Positions 34,546 through 40,793 of a DNA stretch of 40,793 nt are shown piece by piece; position 1 is the stretch's first letter; the number at the start of each line of letters is the position of its first letter. Origin of the DNA: Oscillospiraceae bacterium. Lineage in GTDB: Bacteria; Bacillota; Clostridia; Oscillospirales; Oscillospiraceae. The notes below the pieces were generated by a model. It saw nothing but the letters and a program-made list of their open reading frames with translations. It did no database searches and was not told the DNA's origin. The position numbers and the translations under genes were made by a program. The stretch lies in contig JAJQEJ010000023.1 of assembly GCA_021201735.1 (NCBI GenBank), positions 1-40,793 on the forward strand, given 5' to 3'.

Positions 34546-36609
34546 TCACGGAAAGGGCTCGAGGGAAATTGTCGCTTGAAACAGGTCGCCGTCAATGCGC
34601 AGAGAAAACACGCCGCCCTGTAGTTCTGTGAGACTGCGGGCAATGGAAAGCCCCAATCCGGAGCCCTCGCCGGTGCGGGCCTCATCCCCCCGGACGAAGC
34701 GCTCGAGTAGCTGCTCGGGTGGTATATTGAGGGGTTGGGCGGAGATATTTTTGATGGAACACACCACCGCGCCTCCGTCCGCGGTCAGGTCGAGGTAGAC
34801 TCTGGTGCCCGGAAGCGCATATTTGCAGCAGTTCCCAAGCAGATTATCGAGCACCCGCCAGAGGTGCCGCCCGTCGGCCTGCACGAACACGTTCTGCTCC
34901 GGCAGGGCGGCGACCAGCGTGAGGCCCCCGGCGGCGAGTTTCTCCTCGTACTCCCCCATCGCCTGCCGTACCAGTTGCTTCATATCGAGCCGCTCCTTCT
35001 GCACCGCCACCACGCCGGTGGACGCCTTGCTCGCCTCCACCAGATCCTCGGTGAGCTTCTTCAGGCGCTGGCTTTTGCGGTCGAGGACTGCAATGTATTC
35101 CCGCGCGGTTGCATTCTCGATTTCCTCTTTTTTGAGCAGATCCACATAATTGATGATGGACGTCAGCGGCGTCTTTAGGTCATGGGACACGTTTGTAATC
35201 AGCTCCGCCTTAAAGCGCTCACTGCGCATCCGCTGCTCCACCGCCGCGCCGATGGCGCCGCCCATCTCGCTCAGCTGCGCGGCGTGCTCCCGCAGGTCGG
35301 GGAAAAAGCGCTCCGCCGCGATCCTCCGCTCGGCATTGCCGCCGATGATCTCCCCGGTGGCCTGCCGGATCTGTTTCCACTGGAGCGCCCAGCGGCAGAG
35401 GAGCACCAGCACGGTGGCCTGATACAGTGCCATAAGAACGAGCCAGCCCCCACCCGTCATCATGGTCAGCAACACGATCAGGGCGCTGATAAGCAGATAC
35501 AGGATAAATAGGATGCCCACCCGCCAGACCATAGGCACCGTCTGGACAACACGCCCCGCACCCCGGACACAATACCCGATCACCGTGTGCCGGAAGGTGC
35601 TTTTCGCCTTTACGCGCACCGCTGTTGTCACAACGAGCGCCACGAACAGCATGGCCAGAAGCGCAGCCACAGGGACGCATCCGAGGAAGGCTGTTGTTGT
35701 ATCACCCAGCGCCCAAATCAGCGCATCCATCAGCGTGAGTAACACGATGCACGCGATCACCGTAAGCAGCCAGTAGACGTCATAAGGAATTTTATCCCAC
35801 CAGCGCAAGGCAATCTCTTCCCGCCCCGCACGGTATCCCGCGCTCCGGCATAGGAGAGCAAGGAAGAAAATGCCCAGTCCAAACCCGGCGAAAAGAACCA
35901 CTGCTGCCCAAGGCGTCAGACTTGCAAGAACTTCTGCACGCACTGTACCGGTATAAATTTCATCTTCTACCGTCATCGGGTCGGCCACACCATATAATAT
36001 CTGGACAGGCTGGTAGGTGATCCGCGTATCCTTTTCCCTGACGTACTGTAACCAGCGCTCGCCATCCGTCATCCAGCCATATTCGTTGTAGGTGCCCGGC
36101 GGATAGTCTGTGGCAGAAAGGTACTGTTCCCCCTCTGCTGTTTTTACGACAAGACATGCCTCTCCAGTATCGGCGGTGATGATTTCATCCTCCTCATGCT
36201 CACCAAAAAAGAAATAACTGGTGTCTCCGCCGCTCATCGTGGGATAACGCTCACTGTTGCTAAAAACAGAGGCGTCCTCATCTGCGGTGAGATTACTGTA
36301 TAGCTGCAATCCGTCTTCCGACCAAATTTGCACCCGGAAATTTGTGTTGGCCGGGTCCAGATCGTATCGATATGCATTCAGATCCATTGTCTCGTCATAG
36401 GTCAGGGTTTGCCCCTGCCGTTCTTTCATCTGGAGGCGCGCAAGTTCACTGGCCTCGTTATAATACCGGCCTAATTCATTCGCAGCGACAGGCGAGACAT
36501 ACACACAGCAGATCAGTGTTAAGCAGCTCAGAATAGCGGCAAAACAACAGGCGATGCAGGCGACGGCAAGGATGACCTTGCGTCGTGTATTTGTATACCA
36601 TGCTTTCAT
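34546..36609 (-). CDS. Multi-pass sensor histidine kinase
   Basis: 687 residues, ATG 36609, overlapping the response-regulator stop as ATGA. One membrane helix (about 12-38) is followed by a 180-residue extracytoplasmic region and then several more helices (about 230-430), so the sensor is larger than usual for a VanS/PhoR-type kinase. The HisKA box 'NVSHDLKTPLTSIINYVDLL' holds the phospho-accepting His476. The ATPase domain has the N box 'VLDNLLGNCCKYA' and G box 'GEGSGLGLSIARSL'. It phosphorylates the partner regulator encoded just upstream. The signal it detects is unknown; an envelope stimulus is likely. Confidence 0.93.
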   Translation of the reverse strand: MKAWYTNTRRKVILAVACIACCFAAILSCLTLICCVYVSPVAANELGRYYNEASELARLQMKERQGQTLTYDETMDLNAYRYDLDPANTNFRVQIWSEDGLQLYSNLTADEDASVFSNSERYPTMSGGDTSYFFFGEHEEDEIITADTGEACLVVKTAEGEQYLSATDYPPGTYNEYGWMTDGERWLQYVREKDTRITYQPVQILYGVADPMTVEDEIYTGTVRAEVLASLTPWAAVVLFAGFGLGIFFLALLCRSAGYRAGREEIALRWWDKIPYDVYWLLTVIACIVLLTLMDALIWALGDTTTAFLGCVPVAALLAMLFVALVVTTAVRVKAKSTFRHTVIGYCVRGAGRVVQTVPMVWRVGILFILYLLISALIVLLTMMTGGGWLVLMALYQATVLVLLCRWALQWKQIRQATGEIIGGNAERRIAAERFFPDLREHAAQLSEMGGAIGAAVEQRMRSERFKAELITNVSHDLKTPLTSIINYVDLLKKEEIENATAREYIAVLDRKSQRLKKLTEDLVEASKASTGVVAVQKERLDMKQLVRQAMGEYEEKLAAGGLTLVAALPEQNVFVQADGRHLWRVLDNLLGNCCKYALPGTRVYLDLTADGGAVVCSIKNISAQPLNIPPEQLLERFVRGDEARTGEGSGLGLSIARSLTELQGGVFSLRIDGDLFQATISLEPFP

Positions 36610-37340
36610 AACTTCACGTTCCTTTCCGTTATGCATGACTGCCGTTCCATCTTGTACCCCAGCCCCCAAACCACTTTCAGATAGCGTGGGTTGGCAGGGT
36701 CAATCTCCAGCTTCTCCCGCAGGTGGCGGATATGCACCGCCACCGTGTTCTCCGAGCCGAGACATGGGTCGTTCCACACGAGTTCATATATCTGCCGGGT
36801 GGAGAATACCCGCCCCGGCTGCTGCATGAGAAGCAGGAGGATGTTATATTCAATCGGGGTCAGCGACACCGCGTCGCCGTCGACCGTGACCGACTTTGCG
36901 AGATCATCCACGGTGATGCCGCCGTTCATCAGCAGATCGGCGCGCGCCCCGCCCTTATGCCCGCCGAGGGTGACATAACGCCGGAGCTGACTTTTCACCC
37001 GCGCCAGCACCTCAATGGGATTAAAGGGCTTTGTAATGTAGTCGTCGGCCCCGAGGTTGAGGCCGAGCACTTTGTCGGCGTCCTCACTCTTCGCGGTCAG
37101 GAGGATGATGGGGATATTCTCCCGCTCGCGCAGCTGTACCGTGGCGCGCAGCCCATCGAGATTGGGCATCATGATGTCCATCAAAATCAGATGCACCTCC
37201 TGCCCCTGCACCGCCTCCAATGCCTGCGCGCCGTCATACGCGCGGATCGTCCGGTACCCCTCGCTCGTGAGATAGATATCGAGCGCGCTTACAATGTCCT
37301 CGTCGTCGTCACAGATTAATATGTTGTACAACCGTATCAC
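36606..37340 (-). CDS. OmpR-family response regulator
   Basis: 244 residues from GTG 37340 (TTG 37331 is also possible, with GGGGTGAT before it). The receiver domain has the acidic pocket at Asp11-Asp13, phospho-acceptor Asp55 (LILMDIMMPN), the 'ILLTAKSED' switch and 'DDYITKPFNP' with the conserved Lys. The C-terminal winged-helix DNA-binding domain is complete (LTPIEYNILLLLMQQPGRVFS, ENTVAVHIRHLREKLE, VWGLGYKME). It shares an operon with the kinase and is likely to control surface or resistance genes. Its targets cannot be read from the window. Confidence 0.94.
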   Translation of the reverse strand: MIRLYNILICDDDEDIVSALDIYLTSEGYRTIRAYDGAQALEAVQGQEVHLILMDIMMPNLDGLRATVQLRERENIPIILLTAKSEDADKVLGLNLGADDYITKPFNPIEVLARVKSQLRRYVTLGGHKGGARADLLMNGGITVDDLAKSVTVDGDAVSLTPIEYNILLLLMQQPGRVFSTRQIYELVWNDPCLGSENTVAVHIRHLREKLEIDPANPRYLKVVWGLGYKMERQSCITERNVKL

Positions 37341-37351
37341 CCCATGCCACT

Positions 37352-37379
37352 AGCATAGCAGAAATTGTTTTAAATACAA
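37352..37379 (-). promoter_or_regulatory. Promoter for the two-component operon
   Basis: On the - strand TTGTAT (37374-37379), 16 bp, TATGCT (37352-37357) with an extended TG element before the -10 box. It ends about 12 bases before the response-regulator start. Confidence 0.55.
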
Positions 37380-37447
37380 AGCGGGGATTATTTTAAGGTT
37401 TTATGAAGATGTATCCCGCCGCGCGGCAAATCCGGCACAATTTCCCG

Positions 37448-37476
37448 TTGCAATCGGTGTGCCTTGCGCGTATAAT
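37448..37476 (+). promoter_or_regulatory. Sigma-A promoter for the small membrane protein
   Basis: TTGCAA (37448-37453), 17 bp, TATAAT (37471-37476). It is divergent from the two-component operon promoter about 70 bases away, which leaves room for shared control. Confidence 0.82.
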
Positions 37477-37509
37477 GTTGGTAAGTGTTTTGGAGGCGAA
37501 TGGATCACA

Positions 37510-37845
37510 ATGGAACATACCGACAACAAAACAGAACAAAAACGGGCCAAGCGTCCGGCGGAGCGGCTGACCGATTGGGCAGACGGTGTGCTTTTGCTCG
37601 CCTGCTGCGCCGCGGTTGTATTCCTCGTAGGCCGCAACTTAGGGGCGGAGCGCCGCGCCGACGACACCCTCCCGCCGGGTACGGGTGTTACATTTACGAT
37701 GCCAAATAACCTCGTCATCGCGGACGGAACAACGTCGGACGACGGGCTGGAGGAATACGCCAGACTTTACCGCGACGCGGACGGGCAGTACTATATCATT
37801 GCCTACGATCCCACCGCGCCGGATGCAATGGACGCCGTCTCATAG
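37510..37845 (+). CDS. Small single-pass membrane protein, unknown function
   Basis: 111 residues from ATG 37510; GGAGG at 37492-37496 is 13 bases upstream, longer than ideal. A charged N-terminus (about 25 residues, rich in Lys, Arg, Glu) precedes one hydrophobic helix (GVLLLACCAAVVFLVGRNLG), after which about 60 residues would lie outside the cell. That part has 'ARLYRDADGQYYIIAYDP', which looks like a small beta fold. I do not recognise the family. It is a single-gene unit with its own promoter and a strong terminator, divergent from the response regulator, so it is a candidate target or partner of that system. Confidence 0.7.
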   Translation: MEHTDNKTEQKRAKRPAERLTDWADGVLLLACCAAVVFLVGRNLGAERRADDTLPPGTGVTFTMPNNLVIADGTTSDDGLEEYARLYRDADGQYYIIAYDPTAPDAMDAVS

Positions 37846-37862
37846 TGGCACAGGACAAGAGG

Positions 37863-37916
37863 CACCACTTCAGCCTGCGCGGCGATAACGGCGCGCAGGC
37901 TGAAGTGGTGTTTTTT
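37863..37916 (+). terminator. Strong intrinsic terminator
   Basis: An 18-bp perfect stem (37863-37880 with 37893-37910) with a 12-base loop, followed by six Ts. It ends the small membrane-protein transcript and insulates the folate operon. Confidence 0.95.
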
Positions 37917-37925
37917 ATTTCCAAA

Positions 37926-37954
37926 TTGTTTTTTTCATGCAAATGTGCTATGGT
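37926..37954 (+). promoter_or_regulatory. Promoter of the folate operon
   Basis: TTGTTT (37926-37931), 17 bp, TATGGT (37949-37954) with an extended -10 (TGC before TATGGT). It leads directly into folE about 32 bases downstream of the likely transcription start. Confidence 0.65.
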
Positions 37955-37992
37955 TCTATATAACTGTACAATTGTGAGAGGATGGGCACCAG

Positions 37993-38550
37993 ATGGTCGA
38001 TCAGGATAAAATCAGGCAGGCGGTGACGCTGCTATTGGAGGGAATCGGTGAAGATCCGAACCGCCCGGGCCTTGTGGAGACCCCCGACCGCATCGCGAAG
38101 ATGTATGAAGAAATTTTCGCCGGTATGGGGCAGGACGCGGCGGAGCATCTCAAAATAACCTTCCCCGTGCAGGACAATACCATGGTGCTGGAGAAGGACA
38201 TCACGTTTTATTCCACCTGTGAGCACCATTTGATGCCCTTTTTCGGGCAAGTGCACATTGCCTATGTGCCCAACGGCCGCGTGGTGGGGCTGAGCAAGCT
38301 CGCGCGCACGGTAGAGGTGTTCGCCCGCCGGGCGCAGCTACAGGAGCAGATGGGCGCACAGATCGCCGACGCCCTGATGCGTCACCTGCAGCCCGCTGGC
38401 GTGATGGTCATGCTGGAGGCGGAGCACCTGTGCATGACCATGCGGGGGGTAAAAAAGCCGGGCTCGCGCACCGTCTCCATGGTGACGCGCGGGGTGTTTG
38501 AGCAGGACGCGGCGCTGCGGCAAAATTTTCTGCTGATGGTGGGGCGCTAA
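37993..38550 (+). CDS. folE: GTP cyclohydrolase I
   Basis: 185 residues, ATG 37993 after GAGAGGA. It turns GTP into 7,8-dihydroneopterin triphosphate, the first step of folate synthesis. Zinc ligands Cys76 and His79 ([10 protein letters not shown]) and Cys147 (HLCM) are present, with the substrate motifs '[16 protein letters not shown]' and '[10 protein letters not shown]'. The length is that of the short bacterial type I enzyme. It is the first gene of a tight operon; the HD-domain gene starts 1 base after its stop codon. Confidence 0.97.
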   Translation: MVDQDKIRQAVTLLLEGIGEDPNRPGLVETPDRIAKMYEEIFAGMGQDAAEHLKITFPVQDNTMVLEKDITFYSTCEHHLMPFFGQVHIAYVPNGRVVGLSKLARTVEVFARRAQLQEQMGAQIADALMRHLQPAGVMVMLEAEHLCMTMRGVKKPGSRTVSMVTRGVFEQDAALRQNFLLMVGR

Positions 38551-38551
38551 C

Positions 38552-39025
38552 ATGGAACGGATCAGCCGGTTAATCCACGACCCTGATTACATCCGCTATT
38601 GCCGCAATACAGCCCGGTTTGAGCAGAACCGCATCTATTGCAGGCACGACATGGCACATTTTCTGGATGTGGCCCGCATCGCCTATATCCTCAATCTGGA
38701 GGAGGGGCTGGGGCTGCCGAAAGAACGGATTTACGCCGCCGCGCTTGTCCATGATATCGGGCGGTGGAAGCAGTATCAGGACGGCACCCCCCACGAGGAG
38801 GCCGGCGTTCCTCTGGCGCGGCCCCTGCTGCTGTCAGCCGGGTTCCCGCCGGAGGAGACGGAGGATATCCTGTGCGTCGTCGCGAAGCACCGCAAGGGCG
38901 GCGGCACGGGGCTTGCGGATATTCTGTTCCGGGCGGACAAGCGCTCCCGCGCGTGCCACGCCTGCGCGGCGGAGGACACCTGTGACTGGGCCGCCGAGAA
39001 AAAGAACATGGAAATCCTATATTAA
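38552..39025 (+). CDS. HD-domain phosphohydrolase in the folate operon
   Basis: 157 residues. The HD metal-binding motifs are visible: His in 'CRHDMAHFLDVARIAYIL', the His-Asp pair in 'ALVHDIGRW', and a later Asp in 'LFRADKRSRAC'. Near the C-terminus a Cys cluster (CHACAAEDTC) may bind a second metal or stabilise the fold. HD proteins cleave phosphate esters. Lodged between folE and folP, and with no Nudix-type gene in the operon, it is a candidate for removing phosphates from dihydroneopterin triphosphate. That role is inferred from position only; nucleotide turnover is an alternative. Confidence 0.85.
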   Translation: MERISRLIHDPDYIRYCRNTARFEQNRIYCRHDMAHFLDVARIAYILNLEEGLGLPKERIYAAALVHDIGRWKQYQDGTPHEEAGVPLARPLLLSAGFPPEETEDILCVVAKHRKGGGTGLADILFRADKRSRACHACAAEDTCDWAAEKKNMEILY

Positions 39026-39041
39026 TGGAGGTGACGGCAGC

Positions 39042-39875
39042 TTGCGCATCGGAACACGGCATTTTGACACCGCACACCACACCTATGTCATGGGGATTCT
39101 CAACGTCACGCCGGACTCCTTTTCCGACGGCGGAAAATTCAGCCGCCCCGACCACGCCATGCGCCACGTGCAGCAGATGCTGGAGGAGGGCATGGACATT
39201 CTGGACATCGGGGGGGAATCGAGCCGTCCCGGCTATCAAATGATCTCTGATGAAGACGAGATTGCCCGCGTCGTGCCCGTCATCCGCGCCGTAAAAGCGC
39301 GGTGGGACGTCCCCGTCTCCGTGGACAGCTATAAGGGCGCGGTTGCGCGCGCCGCGCTGGACGCGGGCGCGGATATGATCAACGACATCTGGGGCCTCAA
39401 ATATGACCACACCCTTGCCGACGCCGTCGCGCAATCCGGTGCCGCGTGCTGCATCATGCACAACCGGGGCAACATGGATTACACGAATTTCCGGCGGGAG
39501 CTGACGGCGGAGCTTTCGGAGCGCATCGCCATCGCCCGGCAGGCGGGTATCCCGGACGCAAAGATCATACTCGACCCCGGCGTGGGCTTTGCCAAGTCGC
39601 AGGAGCAGAATTTGCAGGCGGTGGCGCAGATCGGACGCCTGCGCACGCTGGGCTTTCCCCTGTTGCTCGGCACCTCGCGCAAGTCCGTGATCGGGCAGGC
39701 GCTGGATCTGCCGGTAGCGGAGCGGCTGGAGGGTACGCTCGCGACGACCGTGCTCGCGGTCTTGCAGCGCTGCGCGTTTGTCCGTGTGCACGACGTCGGC
39801 GCAAACAAGCGGGCCATTCAGATGACCGAGGCGCTGCTGCCCTACTGGAAGGAGGAGGCCCTCCATGACGGATAA
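39042..39875 (+). CDS. folP: Dihydropteroate synthase
   Basis: 277 residues from TTG 39042, which is preceded by GGAGGTGA (39027-39034); the frame is open far upstream but overlaps the HD gene. It joins p-aminobenzoate to 6-hydroxymethyl-dihydropterin diphosphate and is the sulfonamide target. Family motifs are all present: 'GILNVTPDSFSDGG', 'DIGGESSRPG', 'SVDSYKG', 'INDIWGL', 'DPGVGFAKS', 'GTSRKS' and 'VHDVGAN'. The loop after GILNVTPDSFSDGG is of normal length. It overlaps the folB-folK gene by 11 bases. Confidence 0.96.
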   Translation: MRIGTRHFDTAHHTYVMGILNVTPDSFSDGGKFSRPDHAMRHVQQMLEEGMDILDIGGESSRPGYQMISDEDEIARVVPVIRAVKARWDVPVSVDSYKGAVARAALDAGADMINDIWGLKYDHTLADAVAQSGAACCIMHNRGNMDYTNFRRELTAELSERIAIARQAGIPDAKIILDPGVGFAKSQEQNLQAVAQIGRLRTLGFPLLLGTSRKSVIGQALDLPVAERLEGTLATTVLAVLQRCAFVRVHDVGANKRAIQMTEALLPYWKEEALHDG

Positions 39876-40680
39876 AATCCACATCAAAGACCTTGAGGTA
39901 TTCTGTAACCACGGCGTTTTCCCGGAGGAGAACAAGCTGGGGCAGAAATTCCTGGTGTCCACGGTGCTCTTTACCGACACCAGAGAGGCGGGGCTGACCG
40001 ACGAGTTGGAGAAGTCCATTGATTACGGTGCAATCAGCCACCGGATCCATGACTTCCTGCAAAAAAACACCTACCGGCTCATCGAGCGCGCCGCGGAGGA
40101 GCTGGCGGACCACCTGCTCAAAGCCACGCCCCGGCTGGAGCGCATCCAGATTGAGATCAAAAAGCCGTGGGCGCCCATCGGCCTGCCGCTCGCCTACGCC
40201 TCGGTGGAGATTACGCGCGGCTGGCATACCGCGTACATTGGCCTCGGCTCCAACATGGGGGACACGCGCAAGTATATAGAGGACGCCATCGGCGCGCTCA
40301 CGCAGATGGACGACTGCCGCGTGGAAGCGGTATCCGGACTGCGCGTCACAAAGCCCTACGGGGTGACCGATCAGGACGATTTTTTAAACGGCTGCCTGCA
40401 GCTGCGCACCCTGCTTCCTCCGCGCGAGCTGCTCGACCGCCTGCATACGCTTGAGCATGCCGCGGGGCGAGAGAGAACCCGCCCGTGGGGGCCGCGCACG
40501 CTGGATCTGGATATCCTGCTCTATGACGAGCTGGTCATGCAGACGCCGGACTTAACGATACCGCACGCCGACATGCAAAACCGCGCCTTTGTGCTGGAGC
40601 CAATGGTGGAAATCGCGCCGTACACGCTGCATCCGCTGCTCAACAAGACCATGCTGCAATTGCGCGATACACTTCAATAA
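39865..40680 (+). CDS. folBK: FolB-FolK fusion (dihydroneopterin aldolase / HPPK)
   Basis: 271 residues. Residues about 1-118 are dihydroneopterin aldolase (IHIKDLEVFCNHGVFPEE, 'DYGAISHRIHDFL', 'IERAAEELADHLL', 'KKPWAPI'), which makes 6-hydroxymethyl-dihydropterin. Residues about 120-271 are 6-hydroxymethyl-dihydropterin pyrophosphokinase ('AYIGLGSNMGD', 'RTRPWGPRTLDLDILLYDE', 'PHADMQNRAFVLEPMVEI'). The two enzymes act in sequence just before FolP, and such fusions occur in several Clostridia. Its start overlaps the end of folP, so translation is probably coupled. Confidence 0.95.
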   Translation: MTDKIHIKDLEVFCNHGVFPEENKLGQKFLVSTVLFTDTREAGLTDELEKSIDYGAISHRIHDFLQKNTYRLIERAAEELADHLLKATPRLERIQIEIKKPWAPIGLPLAYASVEITRGWHTAYIGLGSNMGDTRKYIEDAIGALTQMDDCRVEAVSGLRVTKPYGVTDQDDFLNGCLQLRTLLPPRELLDRLHTLEHAAGRERTRPWGPRTLDLDILLYDELVMQTPDLTIPHADMQNRAFVLEPMVEIAPYTLHPLLNKTMLQLRDTLQ

Positions 40681-40682
40681 TA

Positions 40683-40722
40683 CAAGATCCGGCACCGCGC
40701 AGTTGCGCGGTGCCGGATCTTG
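40683..40722 (+). terminator. 18-bp palindromic hairpin after the folate operon
   Basis: CAAGATCCGGCACCGCGC (40683-40700) pairs perfectly with 40705-40722 around a 4-base loop. It begins 2 bases after the folBK stop codon. T-richness is weak here; the next hairpin supplies it. Confidence 0.8.
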
Positions 40723-40738
40723 TCAGCCTGTCAAAAAG

Positions 40739-40760
40739 CCTCGCCAATGGCGAGGTTTTT
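40739..40760 (+). terminator. Second intrinsic terminator
   Basis: CCTCGCC (40739-40745), loop AAT, GGCGAGG (40749-40755), then five Ts. The A-run before it also makes it work on the opposite strand. Confidence 0.9.
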
Positions 40761-40764
40761 GTGG

Positions 40765-40770
40765 TATAAT
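40765..40770 (+). promoter_or_regulatory. Extended -10 promoter element for the next gene
   Basis: TATAAT preceded by TGG. No good -35 box is visible, as that position lies in the terminator stem. The final 'gcaggag' is probably the ribosome site of a gene beyond the window. Confidence 0.6.
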
Positions 40771-40793
40771 AGGGAAAAAACGGGGTGCAGGAG

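Overview
The window comes from a spore-forming, low-branching Clostridia genome of moderate to high GC, most like gut Oscillospirales. The evidence is the spoIIGA-sigE pair, a SleB cortex hydrolase, DUF4364 and DUF3048 proteins, the yceD-rpmF pair, SLH-type surface anchoring, and gut-Clostridia surface modules (GLUG, InlB/Flg_new, Cys-rich CxxC repeats, dockerin). The species cannot be named from the sequence alone.

Region 1 (1-25,250, all + strand) is a 25-kb cluster of giant secreted surface proteins. It opens with a wrecked duplicate of the first gene (150-778) and a long structured leader with an intrinsic terminator (1,040-1,446). Five genes follow: a 1,026-aa beta-helix/Ig/GLUG protein; a 632-aa protein with two cohesin-like domains and a C-terminal dockerin; a 422-aa cohesin-like protein with three SLH domains; a 3,166-aa GLUG/InlB protein with a C-terminal membrane anchor; and a roughly 2,590-aa GLUG/Cys-repeat/Ig protein ending in a dockerin, split by a frameshift near 18,267. 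Read together they look like a cohesin-dockerin surface assembly without any glycoside hydrolase. The SLH-cohesin protein would anchor to the wall, the two-cohesin/dockerin protein would act as adaptor, and the dockerin-tailed giant would be an adhesin cargo. This is the most interesting system in the window.

Region 2 (25,280-33,600) is core genome, mostly on the - strand: tRNA-Met, tRNA-Glu and tRNA-Val; yceD-rpmF with a near-perfect sigma-A promoter; a DUF3048 lipoprotein; a DUF4364 protein on the + strand; the sporulation pair spoIIGA-sigE; sleB; rnr; and secG. The upstream regions of spoIIGA and sleB carry recognisable sporulation-type promoter signals.

Region 3 (33,600-37,850) holds a DUF1266 lipoprotein whose signal peptide is interrupted by a homopolymer frameshift, a two-component system (response regulator and multi-pass histidine kinase with ATGA overlap), and a small divergently transcribed membrane protein with a strong promoter and terminator.

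Region 4 (37,920-40,722) is a compact folate operon: folE, an HD-domain hydrolase, folP, and a folB-folK fusion, closed by hairpins. A promoter for the next gene sits at the window edge.
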